A stretch of DNA of 9,318 bases, from assembly GCA_013330155.1 (NCBI GenBank), contig DUIU01000159.1:1-9318 (forward strand), read 5' to 3'. The DNA comes from Candidatus Poseidonia sp. GTDB lineage: Archaea; Thermoplasmatota; Poseidoniia; Poseidoniales; Poseidoniaceae. This document shows positions 1 through 6,980 of the stretch, in pieces. Both the position numbers and the translations under genes were made by a program. A model generated the notes under the pieces. That model saw only the letters and a program-made list of their open reading frames with translations, had not been told where the DNA came from and searched no databases. Within the stretch, counting starts at the first letter, position 1. Each line of letters begins with the position of its first letter.

Positions 1-411
1 GAACTTGCACCTGCTTCACTCGAAAGCACTGTTCAAGACACGTCTGGCGCAAAAGCAAAAACGGCAAAGAATGTATTTGCGAAGATAGAAACAAAGGTTG
101 CTCCAAAGCAAGATCGACGTCGAAGGCGACGCTTCGATAAGAAAGGCGGCGGCCGGCAAAAGCAAGAGAAAAAGCTCAACCGACAGAAGTATTTGGAATA
201 CAAGTACGCTGCAAAAGATATTCTCGACAACCCCAATGTACCTGAAGAACACCGTTCAAACGTCCTCGGTCAAGTATGGGCTAAAGGGGAACGGCAAGGT
301 ATTGATGAATGCCTTGAATACATTGAATCAAAGGAAGAAGAATTGATTTTGCCCGAGGATGTTGGCAATCAACTTCGAGACCTTATCAAGCGAATGACCA
401 CCAAGAGATGA
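1..411 (+). CDS. Unrecognised basic protein, 3' end only
   Basis: The frame is open from base 1 to a TGA at 409-411, so this is the last 136 residues of a longer protein whose start lies outside the window. Residues 37-65 of the visible part are very basic and low-complexity (a run of six Arg, then Lys/Gly/Gln-rich), suggesting a flexible nucleic-acid- or ribosome-contacting linker. After it comes a compact, acidic/helical segment (about residues 66-136) with a DILDNPNVPEEHR patch and a C-terminal helix ending in KRMTTKR. I do not recognise the family. The stop is 4 bases before the next ATG, so it is probably co-transcribed with the FKBP gene. A TTG at 193 is a possible internal start but would cut off the basic part, which is in frame and stop-free, so I prefer a partial gene. 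That it is coding is fairly sure; its function is unknown. Confidence 0.7.
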   Translation, partial: ELAPASLESTVQDTSGAKAKTAKNVFAKIETKVAPKQDRRRRRRFDKKGGGRQKQEKKLNRQKYLEYKYAAKDILDNPNVPEEHRSNVLGQVWAKGERQGIDECLEYIESKEEELILPEDVGNQLRDLIKRMTTKR

Positions 412-415
412 GACC

Positions 416-922
416 ATGTCTGAAACTACCATTGAACAAAACGTTGTGGCGCGCGTCCACTATACTGGGACACTGCCTGACACGGGTGAAGTATTTGACA
501 GCAGTGAAGGACGAGATCCACTCACCTACTTGGTTGGCCATGGTCAAATGATCCCTGGATTTGAGGAAGAGATGATGGGGGCTGGCCAAGGCGAGCGAAG
601 GGAATTCACGCTTGAGCCAGAACGGGCATATGGCCATCCACTTCAAGAGTTAATCACAGAATTTCCAAGGGACCAATTTGCTCAAATTGAAGAGACTGGT
701 GTTGAAATTGAAGTGGGCATGACATTGGTTGCTCAGACCTTCCAAGGCCCTGCACCTTTCATGGTGACGGCGGTTAAGGAGGACACCATTACGGCTGATT
801 TCAACCATGCAATGGCCGGAAAAACCCTCTGCTTTTCAGTCGAAGTTGTCGAGGTCCGCCCTGCAACCGAAGAAGAAATTAGCCACGGTCATGCACACGG
901 GCCAGGTGGCGCAGAACACTGA
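416..922 (+). CDS. FKBP-type peptidyl-prolyl cis-trans isomerase, SlyD-like
   Basis: A 168-residue cytosolic prolyl isomerase/chaperone. The FKBP fold is seen as VHYTGTL (14-20), GEVFDSS (24-30), the GQMIPGFEEEM stretch (43-53), AYG (71-73) and the closing strand NHAMAGKTLCFSVEVVEV (130-147). Pocket residues Tyr16, Phe27, Asp28, Ile46 and Tyr72 are kept. About residues 74-125 form an insertion in the flap (IF domain), as in SlyD and long archaeal FKBPs, where it binds unfolded chains. The tail has a short His-rich run (HGHAHG, 157-162), reminiscent of the metal-binding tail of SlyD but shorter and without Cys. There is no signal peptide, so it acts in the cytoplasm. The ATG is 4 bases after the previous stop, so translation is probably coupled. 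Family assignment is firm; physiological clients cannot be inferred from the sequence. Confidence 0.95.
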   Translation: MSETTIEQNVVARVHYTGTLPDTGEVFDSSEGRDPLTYLVGHGQMIPGFEEEMMGAGQGERREFTLEPERAYGHPLQELITEFPRDQFAQIEETGVEIEVGMTLVAQTFQGPAPFMVTAVKEDTITADFNHAMAGKTLCFSVEVVEVRPATEEEISHGHAHGPGGAEH

Positions 923-963
923 ACAAGGCGAGTCTTGATGAAGTGCCGTGCCTTGTGCAGAAC

Positions 964-2547
964 ATGGCCAAGGAACGCAAGTCTGATTGGCACACCTTGA
1001 GTGGGCTCCCGCTACCCCTCTCTGCATCGTCTGAAGATGCATCCACTCCATTGGCTCCTGCTGGAGAAGCACCGTATACGAGGGGTATTCATTCAACCAT
1101 GTACCGTTCGCGGTTGTGGACCATGAGGCAATACGCTGGATTTTCCAGTGCTGAAGCTACGAATGAGCGCTTCAAACTCTTGTTGGAACGTGGCCAAATG
1201 GGGCTTTCAGTGGCCTTTGACCTCCCAACCCAACTTGGTTTGGATGCCGATGATGAACTCTCTTACGGAGAGGTTGGGAAGGTTGGCGTCTCCATTTCTT
1301 CTGTTGAGGACATGAAACTTTTGTTTGACGGAATTCCATTGAGTCAAGTGAGCACATCAATGACCATCAACGCCCCCGCCATGGTCCTGTTGGCGATGTA
1401 CATCGTTGCAGCCGAAGAGCAAGGTGCGAGCATGGCGGACCTGAAAGGCACCATCCAAAATGACATCTTGAAGGAATACATCGCCCGAGGCACCTATGTA
1501 TTCCCGCCACAACAAAGCATGCGATTGATTACCGACATCTTCGAATTTTGCGCCGAACATGTTCCAAAGTGGAACACGATTTCGATTTCAGGTTATCACA
1601 TCCGCGAAGCTGGTTCAACGGCCGTCCAGGAACTGGCCTTTACACTCGCCAATGCCTTGGCTTACGTCGAGGCGGCTGTTTCCAAAGGGATGGATATTGA
1701 CACCTTTGCCCCGCGTCTTTCCTTCTTCTTCAACTGCCACAATGATTTCTTTGAAGAAATCAGCAAATTCCGTGCAGCCCGAACACTTTGGCATGATTTG
1801 ATGGCTGACCGTTACAATCCACAAAATCCAAAATCGACCATGCTGCGTTTCCACACCCAGGTTGCTGGCGTGAGTTTGACGGCTCAACAACCACTCAACA
1901 ACGTCGCCCGGGTCACCATCCAGGCACTCGCGGCCGTAATTGGCGGCACCCAAAGCCTCCACACCAATTCCTACGATGAAGCGCTTGGGCTTCCAACCGA
2001 AGCTTCTGCTACGGTAGCCTTGCGCACCCAGCAGATCATCGCTGAAGAATCGGGTGTTGCCGACACGGTTGACCCCATCGCAGGATCGTGGCACGTTGAA
2101 CGACTCACCAAAACCATGTACGATGAATCCCTCAAATTGATCGAGACCATTGAACACAAAGGTGGTGCACTCTCAGCGATAGAGGAGGGATGGCAACAAC
2201 AAGAAATTCACCTTTCAGCCTACCAATACTTGAATGATGTTGAGCAACAAAAGCGCAACATTGTCGGCGTGAATTACGGCGTGATGGATGAATTGGAGGG
2301 CATCCCTGTCATGAAGACCGATGCGGCCCTCGGGCAACGGCAGACTGAACGCTTGAATGACCTCAAGAAAAATCGTGAATCTTCCTCGGTTGCTCATGCA
2401 TTATCAAAGATTGACATGGCGGCCAAAGATGGAACGAATCTCTTTCCGTTCGTGATTGAAGCGGTGAGGGCACGTGCAACCCTTGGAGAAATAATGGGTG
2501 TGCTCAAGGATGAATTCGGAACCTACACCGCACCGAGTGGATTTTGA
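964..2547 (+). CDS. mcmA1: Methylmalonyl-CoA mutase, large (catalytic) subunit without B12 domain
   Basis: Isomerises (R)-methylmalonyl-CoA to succinyl-CoA by an adenosylcobalamin radical mechanism, the last step of propionyl-CoA oxidation. From the ATG at 964 it has 527 residues and is the TIM-barrel substrate domain only. Family blocks include YTRGIHSTMYRSRLWTMRQYAGF, GLSVAFDLPTQ, GTIQNDILKEYIARGTY, SISGYHIREAG and TQSLHTNSYDEA. Tyr57 (RQYAGF), Arg175 (EYIARGTY) and His212 (SGYH) match P. shermanii Tyr89, Arg207 and His244. The Tyr/Arg pair distinguishes methylmalonyl-CoA mutase from isobutyryl-CoA mutase, which has Phe/Gln. No DxHxxG cobalamin motif follows. The frame ends naturally after the barrel, so it must pair with a separate small B12 subunit, as in other archaea; that gene is not in this window. 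GTG at 943 and 955 are alternative starts; 964 is preferred because it is the first ATG. The N-terminus is shorter than in most homologues. The epimerase gene follows 9 bases downstream. Confidence 0.96.
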   Translation: MAKERKSDWHTLSGLPLPLSASSEDASTPLAPAGEAPYTRGIHSTMYRSRLWTMRQYAGFSSAEATNERFKLLLERGQMGLSVAFDLPTQLGLDADDELSYGEVGKVGVSISSVEDMKLLFDGIPLSQVSTSMTINAPAMVLLAMYIVAAEEQGASMADLKGTIQNDILKEYIARGTYVFPPQQSMRLITDIFEFCAEHVPKWNTISISGYHIREAGSTAVQELAFTLANALAYVEAAVSKGMDIDTFAPRLSFFFNCHNDFFEEISKFRAARTLWHDLMADRYNPQNPKSTMLRFHTQVAGVSLTAQQPLNNVARVTIQALAAVIGGTQSLHTNSYDEALGLPTEASATVALRTQQIIAEESGVADTVDPIAGSWHVERLTKTMYDESLKLIETIEHKGGALSAIEEGWQQQEIHLSAYQYLNDVEQQKRNIVGVNYGVMDELEGIPVMKTDAALGQRQTERLNDLKKNRESSSVAHALSKIDMAAKDGTNLFPFVIEAVRARATLGEIMGVLKDEFGTYTAPSGF

Positions 2548-2556
2548 GGTGGAAAC

Positions 2557-2997
2557 ATGAAATTTGGACCAATCCACATCGATCATATTGGCATAGCCAC
2601 CCATCACCTCGACGACCATACTCCGTTTTGGAAACTCATCGGACTCATTCAAGGTGAACATGACGAAACCGTATCCGATCAAGGAGTAACAACTCGATTT
2701 TTTGCCACATCCCCGACCACTGAGGGGGCCTCAAGTGCAAAAATTGAACTCCTTGAACCAACAAGTGAGAACACCCCAATTGGCCGTTTTCTGGACAAAA
2801 GAGGGCCAGGGGTGCAACAGGTCTGCTTCTCGGTTGGTGATTTGAAGGGCCTGCTCAATCACCTAGCAGAGAATGGTATACGCCTCATTGATGAAGTCCC
2901 ACGTTTGGGAGCCGGTGGCAAGATGATCGCCTTCGTACACCCATCCTCAACCGGTGGTGTTTTGGTTGAATTATCCCAATCCACCAATCTGAACTGA
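2557..2997 (+). CDS. mce: Methylmalonyl-CoA epimerase (VOC superfamily)
   Basis: Interconverts (S)- and (R)-methylmalonyl-CoA, linking propionyl-CoA carboxylase to the mutase encoded just upstream. The 146 residues form the usual two beta-alpha-beta-beta-beta VOC modules: DHIGIA (9-14), QGVTTRFF, KIELLEPTSENTPIGRFL (62-79), GVQQVCFSV (85-93) and GGVLVELSQ (133-141). Metal ligands visible are His10, Glu64 and Glu138. The fourth position, normally the second His of the HH(I/V) motif, is Gln88 here (QQV). This is unusual and could change metal affinity or activity; Gln can still coordinate a metal. The length is typical. The start is well supported: TGAGGTGG just upstream overlaps the mutase stop and sits 4 bases before the ATG, so the two genes form one operon with coupled translation. 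The VOC assignment is firm; the specific function also rests on its mutase neighbour. Confidence 0.93.
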   Translation: MKFGPIHIDHIGIATHHLDDHTPFWKLIGLIQGEHDETVSDQGVTTRFFATSPTTEGASSAKIELLEPTSENTPIGRFLDKRGPGVQQVCFSVGDLKGLLNHLAENGIRLIDEVPRLGAGGKMIAFVHPSSTGGVLVELSQSTNLN

Positions 2998-3007
2998 TGC
3001 GAACACC

Positions 3008-3013
3008 TATAAT
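3008..3013 (+). promoter_or_regulatory. Candidate archaeal TATA box for the 3037 gene
   Basis: TATAAT lies in the 39-base gap after the epimerase. Its centre is about 26 bases before the ATG at 3037, the usual distance from an archaeal TATA box to the transcription start. This fits a leaderless mRNA starting at or next to the ATG, and no Shine-Dalgarno is seen there. It would begin a new unit covering the small protein and the ABC exporter. The evidence is position and sequence only. Confidence 0.4.
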
Positions 3014-3036
3014 CGTCCTCGTTCAATTTACGACTG

Positions 3037-3342
3037 ATGAGAACCTGCATTGACCAATTGCTTGCCCTGCCTCACATTGATGCACCAAGGCTCAAAGGTG
3101 AAGTTCACTATTTGGCCGGTCGATTGGAGCAACTGCGAATGCAGCGCACCATATCAAACGAAGCATACTTGGACGCGGGTGCAATACAAGGCGCCATTGA
3201 TTTGGTCGCCAACATGATTGATATGGGCGTTTCTCAAACCGAAATTCAAGAACATCTTCGCTCCACCCTTCATCGTGCAAACCGCATCGAAACCAAACAC
3301 CCTGGTTTGAATTGGGCAGTGGAATCCGGTCGTGCGAGTTGA
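3037..3342 (+). CDS. Small helical protein of unknown function
   Basis: A 101-residue soluble protein that I do not recognise. It appears almost entirely helical, with no membrane segment and no signal peptide. Regularly spaced Leu/Ile residues occur in LKGEVHYLAGRLEQLRMQR (about 19-37) and in AIQGAIDLVANMIDMGVSQTEIQEHL (about 49-74), which could pair as helical hairpins or a dimer interface. It has one Cys (residue 4). Codon use resembles that of its neighbours, and the frame is free of stops for its full length, so I consider it real. It starts just downstream of a TATA-like box and ends 7 bases before the ABC ATPase ATG, so it is probably co-transcribed with the exporter. It could be an exporter accessory or an unrelated protein; sequence alone does not decide. 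Confidence 0.65.
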   Translation: MRTCIDQLLALPHIDAPRLKGEVHYLAGRLEQLRMQRTISNEAYLDAGAIQGAIDLVANMIDMGVSQTEIQEHLRSTLHRANRIETKHPGLNWAVESGRAS

Positions 3343-3349
3343 CGCCACC

Positions 3350-4171
3350 ATGCGTCCATCATTGCTCTCCGTCCGGGGCGCAACCAAGCGTTTCGGTGAT
3401 GTCGTTGCTTTGGAAGCGATAGACCTTGACATCCATGAGGGGGAAATCGTCGGTCTAGTGGGCTCCAATGGTGCAGGAAAAACCACCTTGTTGCGTTTGT
3501 TATCAGGAGTTTACCGTCCGACAAATGGAAGGGTTGTGTTGGCTGATGGCTCCGATGTTGAACGTGCGAGAAGCAAATTAGGCGTCGTTCCAGAGAACAC
3601 TGGATTGTACTCAAGATTGACGGCTTGGGAGAACATCCGCTATCATGCACGGATGCACGGCGTAAGCGATGAGGAAGCATGGAATCGGACCATGTATTTC
3701 GCACGGCATCTTGGGATGGTTGAGTCCCTTTCTCGCCATACCAAGGGTTTCTCAAGGGGAATGCGCCAAAAAACGGCATTGCTCCGAGCATTGGTCCATG
3801 CGCCATCTGTTCTCCTCCTCGATGAGCCAACAGCTGGATTGGATGTGACAAGCGCTCGAATTGTTCGTGAACTTGTTCGTCAGTTAGGCGATGAAGGTGG
3901 AACGGTCATTTATTCCACTCACCAGTTATCAGAAGCACAACGGGTGTGCAATCGAATCGTGATTATCCATAATGGTCAGGTCCGTGCGGATGGTACACCA
4001 GAGGCGTTATTGGAATCGACAGGCACGACGCATTTGGAAGAGGCCTACGTCGTCCTGACAAAAGATGTGGCGCGAACACGACAAGAGGATAGCAAGCCGC
4101 TTTCAAAATGGTCTTCATGGTGGCGTGGCATGTTTACGCCAAAAACCCCAGGAGGTGATGAAAGTGAGTAA
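3350..4171 (+). CDS. ABC exporter ATP-binding protein, NatA-like
   Basis: The ATPase half of an ABC-2 exporter, 273 residues, cytoplasmic face of the membrane. Numbered from the ATG at 3350, the Walker A GSNGAGKTT is at 38-46, the signature is FSRGMRQK (134-141, the Arg-Gly-Met variant usual in NatA/CcmA-like ATPases), the Walker B plus D-loop VLLLDEPTAGLD is at 154-165 and the H-loop His is 191. The Q-loop position carries PEN instead of Gln, again common in the NatA group. The last 40 residues are an extension with a Trp cluster (KWSSWWRGMF, 253-262) that could touch the membrane or the permease. A GTG at 3332 would add six residues and overlap the previous gene by 11 bases; the ATG is preferred. 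It overlaps the permease gene by 8 bases. Exported substrate is unknown; NatAB extrudes sodium, but relatives export drugs or lipids. Confidence 0.93.
   Translation: MRPSLLSVRGATKRFGDVVALEAIDLDIHEGEIVGLVGSNGAGKTTLLRLLSGVYRPTNGRVVLADGSDVERARSKLGVVPENTGLYSRLTAWENIRYHARMHGVSDEEAWNRTMYFARHLGMVESLSRHTKGFSRGMRQKTALLRALVHAPSVLLLDEPTAGLDVTSARIVRELVRQLGDEGGTVIYSTHQLSEAQRVCNRIVIIHNGQVRADGTPEALLESTGTTHLEEAYVVLTKDVARTRQEDSKPLSKWSSWWRGMFTPKTPGGDESE
4151..4159 (+). promoter_or_regulatory. Perfect Shine-Dalgarno site of the permease gene
   Basis: GGAGGTGAT is a full complement of the conserved 16S rRNA 3' end (AUCACCUCC). It lies inside the end of the ATPase gene. An in-frame ATG at 4158 overlaps the site itself and is too close to be used well, whereas GTG at 4164 is 8 bases after GGAGG. 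This decides the permease start in favour of GTG and suggests strong, coupled translation of the second exporter subunit. Confidence 0.75.
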
Positions 4172-5381
4172 ACCGTTCTTGCGCGTCCGAACCATCGCAA
4201 AAAAGGAATTGGTAGAATTCGTTCGTGATTGGCGAACGATCCTTGCTATCCTTGTCATACCATTGTTGATGTTCCCTCTTTTGTTCATTTTGTTTCCACT
4301 CTTGCTGGCATCTGAAGCAGCAGAACTGGAGGCCATTGAGGTCGATATCGTGGTTCAATCCGACTCCATACCCGAGGAATTGGGCCTCCTCTTCGAGAAT
4401 GCTACGTTGAATATCGTGTACGAACCCCTTCCTGATTTGGAATTTTTATCAACACCCGATGGAGACCAAGAGCGCCTTCGAAATGGTTCAGTTGATGCGA
4501 TTCTTCGGCTACAAATGAACGACACAATCCTCGAATACGCCGTCCTCTATTTGTCCACCTCCGAACAAAGTCTCGAAGCCCGCAGTCGAACGTTTGAAGC
4601 CCTTGGTGCTTGGGAACAAAATGAAACCGTTCGCCGAATTGACGCTGCAGGCCTGGATGCCAATCAAACGCTCGACCCGCTGAGGTGGAATGGAGATATT
4701 GCCCAGAGCGATGTTGCCACTCAAGGTGAACAGGCTGGAATGGCATTGTCACTGTTTATTCCGTTGGTATTATCGGTTTGGACCTTCTCGTCGGCCATCC
4801 AACCTTCCATCGACATGACCGCTGGCGAACGAGAACGAGGCACATTGGAAGCCTTGCTTGGCTTACCGTGTTCACGAATGGAATTGTTGATGGGGAAATG
4901 GTTGGCGGTAGCCACCATTACAGGGGTTGGGGTTCTCCTTCAAGTCGCTGGACTGTTGTTTGCTATAGGGTATCTTGCCACTTCAGACATCATCTCTGCA
5001 CCAAGTGTGTCCCTCACGGCACTTGCCTTCCTATGTCTTGCCGTTCTTCTTTTCGCCATCATGGTGGTGGCGTTTGAACTGGCTCTCGCCATGCGCTCCC
5101 ATAGTGTCAAAGAAGCTGGTTCAATACTTGGACCAGCCGTGTTGATTATTCTGTTCCCTGCCTTGTTTACTCAAGTCATCAACCTCGATGGAATTGAGAC
5201 CTTTTGGTTTGCCATCCCGGTCGTGAACGTCTTGCTTGCACTGCGTGAATTGCTGATGAATCGTATCGTCTATACACACGTAGCGGTGTGGTTGATCTCT
5301 TCTACGCTCTATGCCCTTGCTGCAGCTTACTATGCAGCTCGCCAATTCAAGCGAGAAGACATTGTCACAAGTTTGTCTTAA
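4164..5381 (+). CDS. ABC-2 type exporter permease, NatB-like
   Basis: The membrane half of the exporter, 405 residues from the GTG at 4164. Layout: a cytoplasmic amphipathic start (RTIAKKELVEFVRDWRT), TM1 at about 26-49, a large outside domain at about 50-190, then a bundle of hydrophobic segments at about 192-212, 247-270, 284-306, 318-340, 346-362 and 370-391. The loop after TM2 carries AGERERGTLEALLGLP (220-235), the E-R-G-T coupling motif of ABC-2 permeases of the NatB/YhaP type. The outside domain holds five N-glycosylation sequons (Asn79, 107, 119, 153, 167), fitting an archaeal surface loop. The architecture is NatB (Na+ export) but substrate cannot be told. It is the last gene on this strand before the convergent aminotransferase, and its TAA overlaps that gene's stop. 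Confidence 0.92.
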   Translation: MSKPFLRVRTIAKKELVEFVRDWRTILAILVIPLLMFPLLFILFPLLLASEAAELEAIEVDIVVQSDSIPEELGLLFENATLNIVYEPLPDLEFLSTPDGDQERLRNGSVDAILRLQMNDTILEYAVLYLSTSEQSLEARSRTFEALGAWEQNETVRRIDAAGLDANQTLDPLRWNGDIAQSDVATQGEQAGMALSLFIPLVLSVWTFSSAIQPSIDMTAGERERGTLEALLGLPCSRMELLMGKWLAVATITGVGVLLQVAGLLFAIGYLATSDIISAPSVSLTALAFLCLAVLLFAIMVVAFELALAMRSHSVKEAGSILGPAVLIILFPALFTQVINLDGIETFWFAIPVVNVLLALRELLMNRIVYTHVAVWLISSTLYALAAAYYAARQFKREDIVTSLS

Positions 5382-6910
5382 GCGCCAAAGGCCACAAGGG
5401 CCTCGCGGACAATGCCGACGATCAAATCAATTTCCTTTGATGTTATGTTGAAGTGAGGCGTAAATCGCAAGGCGTTCTGACCACCGTGAATCACTCCAAG
5501 ACCTCTTCGTCGGCACCAAGGTTCAACCGCTTCCATGCCAACAACTGGGAATTGATTCGGTTCGAGTTCGGCACTACAGAGCAAACCTGTGCCCTGTACC
5601 TTCGTTATGACATGTGGAAACTCTTCTTGTAAAGCACTGAACTTTTCCACAAATTCGACACCACGCTCACGAATGTTGGTGCGTAGCTCTGGTGTAATTC
5701 CATCAAGAACGGCGACCGCGGTTTCAAGAGCACGTGGGTTGGTGGTCATGGTGTTGCCATAGATCCCGGTGACATAGAGGTCAGAAGCGCGTTTGTTCAT
5801 CCCAAGAACAGATAGCGGGTACTGGCCAGCATTCATGGCTTTGGACCAGGTTTCCAAATCAGGTGCATCTGAGTCCTCGAATCCTTGGTAGTCAACGACG
5901 GAAAGCGTGCCCTGGCCGCGAATACCTGCCTGAATCGAATCAACCAGGAGCATGCTATCATGTTCAAGGGTCAAACGCCGAGCTGCATCGTAAAACTCTC
6001 GAGAAACGCATTGACCTGGGTTGCCTTCTCCTTGGACGGGTTCGATGGCCAACAATTCAATGAACACATTTTCTTTTGCAGCTTGGTCAAACGCTTGCTC
6101 AAGGGCAGCAACATCGTTGGCTGGAACAAGAATGAGGTTATCTCGGTTTTGAAAACTGGCCAGATATTGGTCGTATTTTCCTTTGCATGAATGCGACATT
6201 TGCGCAGGACGGTCCGTCCGTCCATGGAATCCTTGTTCAATCGCCATCATTTTGATGGATTTTCCTTCATGCTTTCCACCCGACTGCGTCATGATTTTTG
6301 CGTTTACGTCCGCAATCCGCAGGCTTACAGTTACAGATTCTGAGCCACTGTTCATGCAAATAAACTTCTCAAATGGACACCATCCCCGGGTGTGTCCGAG
6401 CTCACGCCGAAGGCGTTCATCCAATCGCTTCTGAGAAAATGAGGCCGTCATGACGTTGGCCATCACCCAATTATCGGACATCGACTGAATGACCCGTTCA
6501 GGACCATGCCCTGCCCCCAGCATACCGTAGCCTCCGTTGTCGTGAACGACGGCTCCATGAGAAGTGATGACCCATGGACCCCGTGCCCCCAAGGCCACAT
6601 ATGGATTCACAGTGGCGGGGTTGTAAAAATTCACGAAACCACTCTGAAGTTCCTCGATGAGCGTTTTTTCATTCGAACCTAGATAGAGATCCGGGTACTC
6701 TTGCGCCATCATTTGAAATCGCTGGTGTGCCTCTTCGATGGCTGATGCCAGCAAAGGGTCAGATTCGAGGAAAGAAGCAATCTCATCATCGCTCAACCCC
6801 GGTGTGTCGATGGGACCAACATTCGTGCGAATTTCTCGGAGTAATGTAACCGGGTCAACTGGAACACTGGTCTGCATGGATAGAAATCCCCCGAGGTATC
6901 CTTTGAACAT
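5378..6910 (-). CDS. Class-III PLP-dependent aminotransferase, atypical subtype
   Basis: A 510-residue fold-type I enzyme. The PLP site is visible: the phosphate-side NSGSES (187-192), GFHGRT (227-232), the ring-binding Asp324 with Gln327 in LLVDSIQAG, and the Schiff-base Lys357 in TWSKAMNAGQYP. EPVQGEGNPG (290-299) is the class-III acceptor loop. Motifs differ from common members: DSIQAGIRGQG replaces DEVQTGxGRTG, and SKAMNAG replaces AKxLGGG. An N-terminal helical region of about 80 residues precedes the core, and the protein is longer than ornithine or GABA aminotransferases (about 430). It could be a lysine 6- or other omega-amino aminotransferase; I cannot name the substrate. Starts possible on this strand are GTG 6916, ATG 6910 (chosen) and ATG 6877, the last having a G-rich stretch 9 bases upstream. 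It is divergent from the preQ0 operon and convergent with the permease. Confidence 0.9.
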   Translation of the reverse strand: MFKGYLGGFLSMQTSVPVDPVTLLREIRTNVGPIDTPGLSDDEIASFLESDPLLASAIEEAHQRFQMMAQEYPDLYLGSNEKTLIEELQSGFVNFYNPATVNPYVALGARGPWVITSHGAVVHDNGGYGMLGAGHGPERVIQSMSDNWVMANVMTASFSQKRLDERLRRELGHTRGWCPFEKFICMNSGSESVTVSLRIADVNAKIMTQSGGKHEGKSIKMMAIEQGFHGRTDRPAQMSHSCKGKYDQYLASFQNRDNLILVPANDVAALEQAFDQAAKENVFIELLAIEPVQGEGNPGQCVSREFYDAARRLTLEHDSMLLVDSIQAGIRGQGTLSVVDYQGFEDSDAPDLETWSKAMNAGQYPLSVLGMNKRASDLYVTGIYGNTMTTNPRALETAVAVLDGITPELRTNIRERGVEFVEKFSALQEEFPHVITKVQGTGLLCSAELEPNQFPVVGMEAVEPWCRRRGLGVIHGGQNALRFTPHFNITSKEIDLIVGIVREALVAFGA

Positions 6911-6960
6911 TGGCACGGCAGGTAAATGAAAATGGCTGGTTTCCCTTTGAATATTCCCCC

Positions 6961-6980
6961 AGTATTCGCATACGAATACT
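6961..6980. promoter_or_regulatory. Palindromic candidate operator
   Basis: Two 8-base arms, AGTATTCG and CGAATACT, are perfectly inverted around a 4-base CATA centre; 9 of 10 base pairs of the 20-base unit match. The element sits directly against the TATA-like box of the downstream operon, in the BRE region, and between two divergent genes. ATAC occurs at 6970, 6976 and 6982, exactly every 6 bases, and its complement GTAT at 6962. Ribbon-helix-helix dimers bind such short symmetric sites, and the first gene downstream encodes one. Autoregulation is an inference. A second short palindrome GAATATTC is at 6949-6956. Confidence 0.5.

Noticed and set aside
943..963. GTG start at 943 for the mutase
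   Set aside because: It would add MPCLVQN without likeness to family members; ATG at 964 is simpler, though the GTG is not excluded.
1615..2157. 180-residue frame on the minus strand inside the mutase gene
   Set aside because: It lies wholly antisense to a highly conserved catalytic domain and shows no recognisable motif; it is a shadow of the plus-strand codons.
964..2547. Isobutyryl-CoA mutase instead of methylmalonyl-CoA mutase
   Set aside because: Tyr57 and Arg175 are the methylmalonyl-type residues, and the epimerase gene is adjacent.
964..2547. Truncated mutase pseudogene, because the B12 domain is missing
   Set aside because: The barrel is complete and the stop is at the natural end for the split archaeal form.
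3270..3851. 193-residue frame on the minus strand over the ABC ATPase gene
   Set aside because: It is antisense to the Walker A to signature region, and its translation is rich in Arg, His, Trp and Pro without pattern.
4065..4163. Earlier GTG start for the permease
   Set aside because: It would overlap the ATPase gene by more than 100 bases, and a perfect Shine-Dalgarno points to GTG 4164.
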